Both the position numbers and the translations under genes were made by a program. A stretch of DNA of 64,000 nucleotides, from the NCBI RefSeq assembly GCF_023073315.1, contig NZ_JADPJH010000022.1, forward strand, positions 679,917 through 743,916, read 5' to 3'. Of this stretch, positions 46,334 to 54,396 are shown piece after piece. Origin of the DNA: Bradyrhizobium sp. 1 (lineage in GTDB: Bacteria; Pseudomonadota; Alphaproteobacteria; Rhizobiales; Xanthobacteraceae). The notes below the pieces were generated by a model. The model was not told the DNA's origin. It saw only the letters and a program-made list of their open reading frames with translations, and made no database searches. The stretch's first letter is position 1. Each line of letters begins with the position of its first letter.

Positions 46334-47601
46334 ATGAACAAGACGATCGCCATGATCGCGGCGGTGGCTGCCGCTGTCACATTCGGTGCAGCCAGCGCCG
46401 CACCGCTGCCCGAAGCCAACCCTGACGATACCGGCTTCTCGAAACAGGGTCTTGCGCGGCTTGACAGCTTCTTCGCGCGCGAGATCGCCGCCAAGCGTGT
46501 CCCCGGCGCGGTCGTTGCGGTGGCACGGGACGGCAAGCTCGTCCACTACAAGGCCTATGGCATGCTCGATCCGGACAAGGGCACGCCGATCTCGGTCGAC
46601 GCGATCTTCGCGCTGGCCTCGATGACCAAGCCGATGGCCGCGGTCGCGGGCCTGACGCTGATGGAACAGGGCAAGCTGCCGCTCCAGGCCAAGCTCTCCG
46701 ACTATTACCCCGGCTTGCCGACATGAAGGTCGGCGTAACCGAGGCCGACGGTTCGCTGAAGCTCGATCCGCAGGCCTCGCCGATCTTCATCCACGATCTC
46801 TACCGGCACACGTCGGGATTGATGTATGGCGGCCGGCCGGACAGTTCGAGCCCGGTGGCACGGCAATACCCTGACGGCGTCGCACCGGCCATTGAAGGCG
46901 ACACGCAGGCTTTCGTCGATCGCATGACGAAACTGCCGCTGGCGCACCAGCCTTCGACCGAATTCGAGTACGGCTTTTCGATCGACGTGCTCGGCGCCGT
47001 GGTCGAGAAGGTGAGCGAGCAGCGGCTCGGCGACTATCTCGCCGCCAATGTCTGGCAGCCGCTCGGTATGAAGGACGCGACCTTCCACCCGACCGACGCG
47101 CAGCGCCCTCGCCTCGCCCGGCCGTTTGCCAATGATCCGCTGACGGGGAAGCCGCAGGCCATCAAGCTGCTCGATACCCCAACCAAATTCGATTGCGGCG
47201 GCGCCTGCTCGTTTGCGACGGTCGGCGACTACATCCGCTTCGGGCAGATGCTGCTCAACGGCGGCGAGCTCGACGGCCAGCGCATCCTTTCGCCTAAGAC
47301 CGTGCACCACATGACGACCAATCACCTCGGCCCGGAGATCAAGAACAACGTGGCGAACATCGAGCCGCATCGCGCCGGCTTCGGCTTTGGCCTTGCGGTC
47401 GCGGTCCGCACCAGCGAAGGGCTGTCCTCAGTCCCCGGAAATCCCGGTGAGTTTACCTGGAACGGCGCGTTCGGGACGCAGTTCTTCTGCGATCCCAAGG
47501 AGCGTCTCGTCGTGGTGGTGGGAACGGCCGCGCCTGGCGAACTGCGCAAATACTATCGCGAGCAGGTCCAGGACATCGTCTATGGCGCGATGACGAAGTG
47601 A
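46334..47601 (+). pseudogene. serine hydrolase (beta-lactamase/EstB family) with a single-base frameshift
   Basis: The gene begins with a signal peptide (MNKTIAMIAAVAAAVTFGAA) after GGGAGG and has the active-site SxxK as SMTK (residues 96-99, FALASMTKPMAAVAG). At about 46713 the frame is lost: YYPG LPT then stop. One extra C would give YYPGFADMKVGV and read on to 47601 with the YxN-like tyrosine (EYGFSIDVLG) and the C-terminal WNGAFGTQFFCDP block. The second half has its own ATG but lacks SxxK. Pseudogene or sequencing error; otherwise a 420-residue class-C-like esterase. Confidence 0.85.
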
Positions 47602-47618
47602 GACCGCACCTTGATACA

Positions 47619-47647
47619 AAGAGGGCGGCTGCTTGGGCCGCCCTCTT
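47619..47647. terminator. bidirectional rho-independent-type terminator
   Basis: AAGAGGGCGGC (47619-47629) and GCCGCCCTCTT (47637-47647) form a perfect 11-bp stem with a 7-nt loop. It is flanked by an A-rich run on the left and TTAAATT on the right. It lies between the convergent serine hydrolase and dienelactone hydrolase genes, so it would end both. Confidence 0.8.
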
Positions 47648-47658
47648 AAATTCCCGCG

Positions 47659-48546
47659 TCAGCTCAGCACGCCGTACTTCTTGAACCAGGCCTCGGCCTG
47701 CTTCCAGGCATCCTCCGCCGCATCCTTGCGGTAGCTACCGCGATAGTCGGCATGGAAGCCGTGCGGCGCGTCCGGATAGATCTTGAATTCGGCCGTCTTC
47801 TTGTTCTCCGCGAGCGCAGCCTTCATCTGCTCGACCTGGGCGACGGAGATGCCGGTATCGGCGCCGCCGTAGAGGCCGAGCACCGGCGCCTTCATCTCGG
47901 GGGCGAGTTGCATCGGGCTCTTCGGCCACAGCGGATTGGCGGGGTCGACCACCGTGCCGTAGAAGGCAACGCCGGCCTTGAGCGCGCCGCTATGAGCGGC
48001 ATATTCCCAGACCGTGCGTCCGCCGCGGCAGAAGCCGATGATGCCGAGCTTGGCGGTGTCGCCGCCCTGCGATCCCGCCCATGCCACCACCGCGTCGAGA
48101 TCGGACAGCAGCTCGGCGTCCGGCTTGGAATTGACGATCGGCAGCAGGTCCTTGATCTCGGTGATCTTGGTCAGGTCAGTGCCCTTGCGGAAGTAATAGT
48201 CGGGCGCGATCGCGAAGGCGCCGAGCTTGGCGAGGCGCCGCGTCACGTCCTTGATGTATTCGTGCAGGCCAAAAATCTCCATCGCCACGATGATCACCGG
48301 CGCCTTGGTGTTACCGGCAGGGCGGGCGAAATACGCTGGCATCTCCTCCGAACCAACCTTGATCTTGGCCTCGCCGACCTGGAGGCCGCTGGTGTCGGTC
48401 GTGATGGCCTCGGCACGGACTGGACCGGCCGCGAGCGTGTAGCCGGCGGCGACGGCGGCCGTGGCGCTCATGAATCCGCGGCGCGAGACTGGGGCAACCT
48501 TGGTCAGCCCAACGACGTCGGATGTCATGGTGGTTTCGAAGCTCAT
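47659..48546 (-). CDS. dienelactone hydrolase family protein, exported
   Basis: This 295-residue alpha/beta hydrolase has Cys173 in the nucleophile elbow IIGFCRGGRTVW, as in dienelactone hydrolases that use Cys in place of Ser, and the C-terminal His in DAPHGFHADYRG. A twin-arginine-type signal (VSRRGFMSATAAVAAGYTLA) lies at residues 20-39 with an AEA-like cleavage, so it is probably periplasmic via Tat. MSFETTM was used as start (GGAAGGA upstream). Its natural substrate is unknown; the CMP/DLH group often takes lactones or esters. Confidence 0.88.
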   Translation of the reverse strand: MSFETTMTSDVVGLTKVAPVSRRGFMSATAAVAAGYTLAAGPVRAEAITTDTSGLQVGEAKIKVGSEEMPAYFARPAGNTKAPVIIVAMEIFGLHEYIKDVTRRLAKLGAFAIAPDYYFRKGTDLTKITEIKDLLPIVNSKPDAELLSDLDAVVAWAGSQGGDTAKLGIIGFCRGGRTVWEYAAHSGALKAGVAFYGTVVDPANPLWPKSPMQLAPEMKAPVLGLYGGADTGISVAQVEQMKAALAENKKTAEFKIYPDAPHGFHADYRGSYRKDAAEDAWKQAEAWFKKYGVLS

Positions 48547-49159
48547 CGGTCTATTCCTTCCTGCTGCCTGTACCCCCGGGGGGCGACGCATTCGCCATGA
48601 GTTGCCGGGGAAACGCAAATCACCAGCCTGCGAGCATGCTGCTGTCAGTCTCATCCCTTCGTCGGCGCGAACGGATCAGCCCGCGCCAGTTGCCCGGATT
48701 TGATCGTGTGTTGGATTTAACCGCGTAGCCGCGCTGCGACGCAACATCCATTAACTGAAAATTGCGGTTCTCCCGCCGCGCGCCAGGCGGTCAGAAGTTG
48801 CAGACACGTCGCCTCTTCGCGCAATTCGAAACGTTTGCCGCAACAAATAGGTTGCGCAGTGACCGCAACGACACATCATGTTGCAGGGATGCTTCGCGCT
48901 ATCGGAATCTTGCACCCGAACCGCAGTCATTTGACTGAAATTTTCGGAAGAGTTGAGCCGTGCAGTTTACTCGAACTTTCTTTGTGAAGCTCTAGTTCCA
49001 CATCCGGAAGTTCCATCTCCGGACACGGAAGAGGCATCTTCCCACGCGCGCTCCGCCGTCCGTCTCGGACGAAGGATCGCCCGAGAGCATCATTGTCGTC
49101 CACCAGATTGCGCTACCCAAGGCTCAATTGAATAAAGCTTTATCCGACCCGGAATTAAA
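48547..49159. other. 613-nt divergent intergenic region with a GCAAC/GTTGC cluster and a palindrome
   Basis: No convincing gene. Part of it is AT-richer than its neighbours. It holds six GCAAC or GTTGC pentamers between 48741 and 48884 and, next to the MarR gene, the palindrome ATAAAGCTTTAT (49132-49143). It is likely a regulatory region for the dienelactone hydrolase and/or the MarR gene. A short frame at 48953-49135 has no coding look. Confidence 0.5.
49132..49143. promoter_or_regulatory. perfect 12-bp palindrome before the MarR gene
   Basis: ATAAAGCTTTAT ends 16 nt before the MarR ATG. Many MarR proteins bind short AT-rich dyads over their own promoter, so this could be an autoregulatory site. 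It is a candidate only, since short AT palindromes occur by chance. Confidence 0.35.
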
Positions 49160-49738
49160 ATGAATTTGGCTCGCGAATCGATTGAACTCATGGAGCAGGT
49201 CGCGCGAATCCTTTGGTTCGAAGGCACCAAGCACGGCTTGCGCGACCGCGAGTGGATGGCGCTGCGTTTTCTCTCTCGCGCCAACCGGTTTTCCCGCACG
49301 CCCTCGGCGCTCGCCAGTTACGTCGGCACCACGCGGGGCACGGCTTCGTTCATCATCAGCGAGCTTGAGCGGCTCGGCTATATCGAGCGAAAGCGTTCAG
49401 CCAAGGACAAGCGGTCGGTGATGCTCAGCGTCACGCAGCAGGGCAAGAAGTTCCTGGCACGCGATCCCGTCAACGTTCTCGTCGAGGCGATTGCCGTTCT
49501 CGACGACGAGGCCAAGATTCATTTCCGTGACGCGCTCCGCCACGTGCTCGATCAGTCGGATGCCGCCGAGCAGCGGCACCATACCGACGTCTGCAAGCGC
49601 TGCATCTTCCTCCGGGAGGATCGTACCACCGCGGACGGCAAGACGACGCTCGAGTTCAGCTGCCGCCTGTTCCGCGCGCCGATCGCGGAGCCGGAGGTCG
49701 AGCTGCTATGCACCAGCTTCGAGCATCACCGCCAATAG
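49160..49738 (+). CDS. MarR-family regulator with a four-cysteine C-terminal extension
   Basis: This 192-residue regulator has the MarR winged helix (TPSALASYVGTTRGTASFII, SELERLGYIERKRSAKDKRS, VMLSVTQQGKKFLARDP). The family usually ends near residue 150, but here about 45 more residues follow with Cys145, 148, 168 and 184 (CKRCIFLRED, EFSCRLF, ELLCTSFEHH), a CxxC plus two singles with nearby His. This could bind zinc or an Fe-S cluster, or sense redox state. It is convergent with the membrane coiled-coil gene and has a long regulatory region upstream. Confidence 0.9.
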   Translation: MNLARESIELMEQVARILWFEGTKHGLRDREWMALRFLSRANRFSRTPSALASYVGTTRGTASFIISELERLGYIERKRSAKDKRSVMLSVTQQGKKFLARDPVNVLVEAIAVLDDEAKIHFRDALRHVLDQSDAAEQRHHTDVCKRCIFLREDRTTADGKTTLEFSCRLFRAPIAEPEVELLCTSFEHHRQ

Positions 49739-49751
49739 AAGGGTGGGTCGA

Positions 49752-50678
49752 TCAGGGCGTCGCCTTGCGTGACGAATAGATGACACCGCCGCTGGACTCC
49801 ACCACCAGCCGCCCGTTCTCGTTCCTGATCTCCTCGATGCGGCCAAGTCCGGGCACCTGCTGTCCCAGCACCACCTCGATGACGCCGTTCGGGCTCTGCA
49901 GGATCGCAATTCCCTCATAGGCTTGGCGGACCGACCAGCCCTTGACCAATTTTCGCGGTGCTGACGGAGGCACCGAGCCCGTGACCTCGGGCGATGCGAG
50001 CGACGCCATCATCGGCGCAGCCTGTGTCGGCTGCGATTGCACCGCTGCCGGCGCCGGAACCTGCGCGAGGGCAAGCTTGTCGAGTTTCGCGGTCGAGGAC
50101 GAACTGACCCGCTCGATCCGGTCGAGATTCTCGCCGAACCTGCCGAAACGATCATTGGTCGCCTTGCTCGATTGATCGACCGCGGTGCGCAGGCCATCGA
50201 GATTTTCGGACACGCCGGACACCTGCTTGCGCAGCTGCGCGACCGTCTCGCGCAAATTCCTGATCTCCGTATTGGCCGCGACGCTGTTCTGGGCGGGCTG
50301 CGTGGTGGTGAGATATGCGATCACGCCCGTGCAGGCGCACACCACCGTAATCGCGGCGACCGCCAATGTCGCGAGCGGCGCCACCCATGTCGGGCGTGGC
50401 GGCGGCGGCTTGGCCACGATCACGGCCGGCTTCATCACGACCGGCGCAGGCTTGGGTATCGCCATCTTGTCGAGGCGCGCCTTGGCGCGAATGCGCTTCA
50501 ACCCCTCGAGCGCTTCTTTCGCGAGAGTTTCGTCGTTCGACGCAGCCGACATACGTTTTGCACTTGCCGCGGGCTGCGCCGCTTGCGTCGTGTTTGTATT
50601 GCGCACTTCCGGAGCCGGCTTCGCCGCCGCGGAAATATCGGCGGTCGCGCCGGGACGAGCTTGTCCATCGGACAACAT
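49752..50678 (-). CDS. membrane-anchored coiled-coil protein of unknown function
   Basis: This 308-residue protein has a polar, Ala/Pro-rich N-terminus (basic near 60-75, PAPVVMKPAVIVAKPPPPRP at 77-96), one transmembrane helix at about 98-124, a likely coiled coil at 135-205 (EIRNLRETVAQLRKQVSGVS, DRFGRFGENLDRIERVSS) and a compact C-terminal domain (GWSVRQAYEGIAILQSPNGV, IEVVLGQQVPGLGRIEEIRN). The tail resembles domains in Bradyrhizobium proteins of unknown role in which a GWxVxxxYDGxA motif precedes VxPGxxLPGxGRIExI. The tail would be periplasmic. No function is proposed. Confidence 0.75.
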   Translation of the reverse strand: MLSDGQARPGATADISAAAKPAPEVRNTNTTQAAQPAASAKRMSAASNDETLAKEALEGLKRIRAKARLDKMAIPKPAPVVMKPAVIVAKPPPPRPTWVAPLATLAVAAITVVCACTGVIAYLTTTQPAQNSVAANTEIRNLRETVAQLRKQVSGVSENLDGLRTAVDQSSKATNDRFGRFGENLDRIERVSSSSTAKLDKLALAQVPAPAAVQSQPTQAAPMMASLASPEVTGSVPPSAPRKLVKGWSVRQAYEGIAILQSPNGVIEVVLGQQVPGLGRIEEIRNENGRLVVESSGGVIYSSRKATP

Positions 50679-51501
50679 GTGAAAATGCTCCGTTCGCTTC
50701 GATCTTTCGAGCGACGAATTTATTCGTCGAAGCTTGCCTGAAACGTGCGCATCGAAAACTTTTCATCGCGCGCGATGCGACGTCACATGACTCAAACGCG
50801 TCACGCACGTGGCGAGAGTGCGACTCGAAAGACACACCCTCGCCAAGATTTCGCCAAGCTGGAGTCTCTTCGCCATACATGAGTCGAATTGTCGCAGGCG
50901 GTGACGCGATGGAGAGAGTCAATCCGGGGTTGAAAAACCCGTCCTGCGCATGCCTTGCAGCACTACCCAAAATAGCTGTGATTATACGGGGATGCGGAAC
51001 TATAGGACCGTCACGGTGCAAAACTAGTTCGAAATCCAAATCAACTGATGCGATTGGATATATCAAGAAACAACTGGAAACAAACAAACAGCAACAAGAA
51101 CACATAGCAATCGCTTCGTTGCGCACGCTTGATCGGAAAACGGCAATTGTTACGGTCCTACTCAAGTGATTCTCGCCCGTTGGCGAGGAGATCGACAAGG
51201 TTCAGTAGCGTTCGGACGCGATAAGCAACTTGGCGCAACTGTTCTAGGTCGCTGTCTCAATCCGCTCCGCGAGGTGATCCGTAAGACACCCGCCGAGCCT
51301 CACGCAGTAAGCGTTCAGTATCGAGTCGAAGTAACAGGCCCGCGGAAAACGCAGGCACTGAATGCGTAAGGCTGCCCGCGAAAATCGGACCCATAACAAC
51401 GGTTCGCGGGATGGGAAATATCGTCAAACAGCATGGTTGCCGAGCCGGGCATCACAACAACCACCGGCCGCGACAAATGCGAAACAGGGGCGAAAAGACT
51501 G
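50679..51501. other. 823-nt low-coding, AT-richer region before the FtcR-like gene
   Basis: No protein-coding frame here looks real. The base composition is lower in GC than the neighbours, especially 51040-51170. It contains an 8-bp dyad just before the regulator (51375-51410) and a small hairpin CTCGCC/GGCGAG (51173-51188). It probably holds the regulator's promoter and control sites and could encode a small RNA, but no terminator run was seen. Confidence 0.45.
51375..51410 (+). promoter_or_regulatory. 8-bp inverted repeat in the FtcR-like leader
   Basis: CCCGCGAA (51375-51382) and TTCGCGGG (51403-51410) are perfect complements with a 20-nt spacer, ending about 90 nt before the ATG at 51502. 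It may be an operator or an mRNA hairpin of the leader. No family is assigned. Confidence 0.45.
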
Positions 51502-52272
51502 ATGTATATTATCGTTGATGATCGCGAGAGCGTCACGAACAGCTACGTTGGAGGGCTCGTTCGCGAAGGCGTGTCGTCGATCGGCTTCTCCTCCGGAGAA
51601 TTCTGGGAATGGCTGCAATCTGCGAGTGAATCGGATCTGGCGGCGGTCGACGCCTTCCTTCTCGGGGATTGCGATGCCCGCGGAAGCCTGCCGCGGGCAA
51701 TGCGCAAGCGCTCCGCGGCACCCATCATCGCCATGAGCGGCCAGAAGATGCTCAAGAACACGCTGGAGCTGTTCGAATCGGGCGTCGACGACGTCGTGCA
51801 TGTACCGATCCACCTGCGCGAGATCCTCGCCCGAACGGCCGCGATCGCGCGCCGCCGGGTGGGCGACCTGCCGAAACCCTGTGAGACCAGGATCCAGGTC
51901 TTCTTCAACGGGCGAGACCCCGAGATCGCAGGCCACGCCCTCACCCTGCCCCGCCGCGAACTGCGCATTCTCGAATATATGGTCAGCAATCACGGCAAGT
52001 GGGTCACCAAAACGCAGATCTTCAACGCGGTCTACGGCATCTTCGAGTCGACCTTCGACGAGAGCGTGATCGAGAGCCACGTCAGCAAACTGCGCAAGAA
52101 GCTCCGCGACCGTCTCGGCTTCGATGCGGTCGTGGCAAGGCGCTACGTCGGATACCGCCTCAACATCCCGGCCGGCGAGACCATCGACGTGCCGATGCAG
52201 GAGCTGGACGAGGTCGGTATCCTCCTCAACAGGGCGCACGCCGCCCAGGCAGCATATCCGGCCGGAAACTGA
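51502..52272 (+). CDS. lafR: FtcR/LafR-like flagellar master regulator, OmpR-type with degenerate receiver
   Basis: This 256-residue protein begins MYIIVDDRESVTNSYVGGLV, close in style to Brucella FtcR and rhizobial Rem. The receiver is odd: the usual acceptor lies at G55/D56 (DAFLLGD) and the conserved KP motif is VP (Val101-Pro102), so phosphorylation may not occur. The C-terminal winged helix (LTLPRRELRILEYMVSNHGK, WVTKTQIFNAVYG, SHVSKLRKKLRDRLG) is intact. ATG at 51502 was chosen over 51433 from the FtcR start. In Bradyrhizobium the FtcR homologue LafR controls lateral flagella. It is convergent with the flagellar operon end. Confidence 0.85.
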   Translation: MYIIVDDRESVTNSYVGGLVREGVSSIGFSSGEFWEWLQSASESDLAAVDAFLLGDCDARGSLPRAMRKRSAAPIIAMSGQKMLKNTLELFESGVDDVVHVPIHLREILARTAAIARRRVGDLPKPCETRIQVFFNGRDPEIAGHALTLPRRELRILEYMVSNHGKWVTKTQIFNAVYGIFESTFDESVIESHVSKLRKKLRDRLGFDAVVARRYVGYRLNIPAGETIDVPMQELDEVGILLNRAHAAQAAYPAGN

Positions 52273-52303
52273 CGCGGCGGTACGCCGCCACGCCACCGAC
52301 CAC

Positions 52304-52332
52304 GGCCTCTGCGGATCACCTTCGCAGAGGCC
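52304..52332. terminator. stem-loop after the FtcR/LafR-like gene
   Basis: GGCCTCTGCG (52304-52313) and CGCAGAGGCC (52323-52332) form a perfect 10-bp stem with a 9-nt loop, 31 nt after the regulator stop. A smaller hairpin GCGGCG GTA CGCCGC (52274-52288) comes first. The T-content after the stem is modest. It separates the regulator from the flagellar run and could serve both strands. Confidence 0.65.
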
Positions 52333-52481
52333 GTTGCACTTTCTGGGGCTGGAACCGCGGAATGCAGGCCTCGCGGCACGCGTGCAGCCGCGGCAAGGCG
52401 CGACCGGACGAGGATCGCGCCTCAGAGCTTCATTCGGACATGATCATTCCGGACAGTCGCGTCACGCTTGCGCGGTGATGC

Positions 52482-52940
52482 CTACGGCTTCGACTGGAAT
52501 TCTTCCTTCGAGACGTAGTTGAAGTCCTCAACCAGGACGTCCTGGACGACGTCGGCCTGCATCCGCTCGTTGACACGCTGCTTGATGGCCGTGGTGAGGA
52601 TGGAGAGGTCGTAACGAGCGAGCTTCCTGAAATCGAGGCGATCGTCGGCATAGATCCTGCGGAAGGCCTCGTCGACGACGAACGGCTCCGGCGGCACGTT
52701 GAGCTGGTGCAAGGTCCGCGCCTCCACGGTGTAGACGAAGCGCGCGACGATGTAGCCCTGCACACCGCCGTTCTCGACCATGGGCACGCTCAGCGCCCGC
52801 GTCTTCTGGTATTGCAGCCCGTCGAGATACGCGTCCTTGGCCGGCAGCAGGCTGCCGTTCTCCTTCCAATAGGCCACCGCGTAGCTCGTGCCTGCCGTAA
52901 GGATGCAGACCCAGAGCCCGGCCAGAACGAGTCTGATCAT
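52482..52940 (-). CDS. small membrane-anchored protein, possibly FliL-like
   Basis: This 152-residue protein has one N-terminal helix (IRLVLAGLWVCILTAGTSYA) and a periplasmic part with GYIVARFVYTVEARTLHQLN, KLARYDLSILTTAIKQRVNE and a terminal DVLVEDFNYVSKEEF. This resembles the layout of FliL (single helix, small periplasmic domain ending in a V..DF element), but the match is weak. It overlaps the FlgN-like gene by 4 nt, so it belongs to the flagellar transcript and is the last gene of the run. Confidence 0.6.
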   Translation of the reverse strand: MIRLVLAGLWVCILTAGTSYAVAYWKENGSLLPAKDAYLDGLQYQKTRALSVPMVENGGVQGYIVARFVYTVEARTLHQLNVPPEPFVVDEAFRRIYADDRLDFRKLARYDLSILTTAIKQRVNERMQADVVQDVLVEDFNYVSKEEFQSKP

Positions 52941-53449
52941 TTTCCGTCCTGCGTTGTGCGACCGGTATAGGTGCCGTCCGACTCGGCATCCTTGATCGCC
53001 TTGACGATGATGGACGCGACCTCGCGCACCGCGTCGTAATGCATCTCCAGGAGGGAACGATTGCGCTCGAGCTTCTCGCGCAGGCGCTGGATCTCCTCGG
53101 TGACCTCGACCTCGGCGCCGAGATGCATCCGCGCCCGCATCAGGCGGACGAATTCGAGCATGCTTCGGCTCTTCCGGGCGCTGAAATCGTCGAAATCGAT
53201 CTTCTGGCCCGTCGCGAGCGCGGCCGTCTCCTCCTCGACGATGTTCTCGAGCCGGCGGATCGCCGCCAGCAGGCCACGCACCTCCTCCGACTTCTCCGCC
53301 TCCGTGGCGTTAACCACCGCCTCGCCACCGGCATTCGGCAGCAGCACCGGCAACAGCGCATCGCCCGATGCCGCTTCGATCGTCATCGCCTCGGTGTCCA
53401 ACTCCGGCTGCTCCATCACCAGGGCCATCGCGCCTTCTTGTGCCTGCAT
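52937..53449 (-). CDS. FlgN-like flagellar export chaperone candidate
   Basis: This 170-residue helical protein has a disordered N-terminus and a long helical region: LLAAIRRLENIVEEETAALA, DFDDFSARKSRSMLEFVRLM, and the C-terminal LERNRSLLEMHYDAVREVAS plus a DGTYT tail. The pattern (leading Leu-rich helix, K-x3-L segment, N-terminal Asn of the last helix, Tyr-containing tail) resembles FlgN, the chaperone of FlgK and FlgL. The ATG at 53449 was preferred to TTG at 53467. Inference only; FlgK and FlgL are in the same cluster. Confidence 0.6.
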   Translation of the reverse strand: MQAQEGAMALVMEQPELDTEAMTIEAASGDALLPVLLPNAGGEAVVNATEAEKSEEVRGLLAAIRRLENIVEEETAALATGQKIDFDDFSARKSRSMLEFVRLMRARMHLGAEVEVTEEIQRLREKLERNRSLLEMHYDAVREVASIIVKAIKDAESDGTYTGRTTQDGK

Positions 53450-53488
53450 AGGAAATTCACCCCTCAACGTCTGTCACCCATTCCCTGA

Positions 53489-53971
53489 TCATGATCCGGC
53501 CTTCGCCGTAACGTCCGGCCCCGCCGGATGTGCGGCAGCAAGCTGCTTGGCAATGCCAATGCCCTTGCCCTTTGCCAGTTGGCTACCGAGCTGCTCGGCC
53601 AGCATCGACTTCCAGACGCCGCCGGCAGTTCCCTTGCCGAACACTTGCTCCGAGTCCTTCGGCAGCATCGTCTCCACGAAGGTCTGGAGGATGAAAGCCT
53701 CGAACTTCCGGTAGACCTCGCCGGATGCCGGCGCCTTGATCACATGCACCGGCGGCCCGTTCACGGCAGTCGACTGCGTTTCCGCTAGCCTCGCCGCGGG
53801 CTGATCGGCAGTTGCGGCCCTCGCCTTGCCGACCTCCGCATCCATTGTGGCGGCAAAATCGGCATCCGATGATTTCAGCGCATCGAGCTTCGCGGTCGCG
53901 GCGCGCTGGGTTACGGGGTCTGCGGCATCGAGGACGTCGAGAACGAGGTCGGTGGTCGCTGTCACAATCAT
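53489..53971 (-). CDS. flgJ: rod-binding protein, FlgJ N-terminal-domain type
   Basis: This 160-residue protein has a polar N-terminal half and a C-terminal rod-binding domain: SGEVYRKFEAFILQTFVETM, LPKDSEQVFGKGTAGGVWKS, MLAEQLGSQLAKGKGIGIAK, QLAA. The FEA.FL/LAEQLA/GIA pattern is the FlgJ/Flg_rod_bind signature. It lacks a muramidase domain, as usual in alphaproteobacteria. Its ATG (53971) overlaps the upstream stop as ATGA. It should help assemble the flagellar rod in the periplasm; a separate lytic transglycosylase is encoded at the other end of this cluster. Confidence 0.78.
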   Translation of the reverse strand: MIVTATTDLVLDVLDAADPVTQRAATAKLDALKSSDADFAATMDAEVGKARAATADQPAARLAETQSTAVNGPPVHVIKAPASGEVYRKFEAFILQTFVETMLPKDSEQVFGKGTAGGVWKSMLAEQLGSQLAKGKGIGIAKQLAAAHPAGPDVTAKAGS

Positions 53972-54396
53972 GTCTTGTTCCGGCTGGCTGGCCGTGGCGT
54001 CCACTCGCGCACGGTAAGGCTTGTTCCCGTCATCTCCTCGAGCGACCGCTTTTCCGCATCGCGAAGCTTGTCCGCGAGCGCCGCCTTGGCGACTTCCTGG
54101 AGCTGCTTCACGCGGCGGGTCTCCGAACGAACCTGGTCGAGCTGCCGCGAAGCCTGCTCCTTCACCGCGCGCGCGCCGACGCTCGTCCTGTTGAGACGCC
54201 GCGCGATCGATTCGCTCGACGAGCCCGCCGGCGGCTTGCCCTCGTTCAGGGTTCCGACCAACCATTCCTGCTCGTCCTGCAAGCTTCGCTCCTGCTGCCG
54301 CAAATGTGCGAGCTGCCATTCGGCCAGCCGGAGTTGGAGCTTCACCAGCGAGACCATCCGACCGAGCTTGTCCGCGCGCGCTTTCATGGCCGTCAT
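53968..54396 (-). CDS. coiled-coil flagellar protein, FliJ-like
   Basis: This 142-residue protein starts [20 protein letters not shown] and is mainly charged coiled coil (LRLAEWQLAHLRQQERSLQD, EQASRQLDQVRSETRRVKQL, AALADKLRDAEKRSLEEMTG). FliJ is a coiled-coil export chaperone of similar size, and this gene occupies a flagellar operon, so FliJ-like is the best guess. The ATG overlaps the fliR stop as ATGA. No invariant motif is available to prove it. Confidence 0.62.
   Translation of the reverse strand: MTAMKARADKLGRMVSLVKLQLRLAEWQLAHLRQQERSLQDEQEWLVGTLNEGKPPAGSSSESIARRLNRTSVGARAVKEQASRQLDQVRSETRRVKQLQEVAKAALADKLRDAEKRSLEEMTGTSLTVREWTPRPASRNKT

Noticed and set aside
48953-49135. Short plus-strand frame of 60 codons before the MarR gene
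   Set aside because: No ribosome site, no hydrophobic or helical pattern, and it runs through the AT-rich control region.
48547-49159. EcfG-type (GGAAC-N16/17-CGTT) general-stress promoter in the divergent region
   Set aside because: I looked for this spacing and did not find a good match.
51166-51369. 67-codon frame in the long leader of the flagellar regulator
   Set aside because: No good ribosome site and composition unlike the neighbours' coding DNA. Kept as non-coding until expression data say otherwise.
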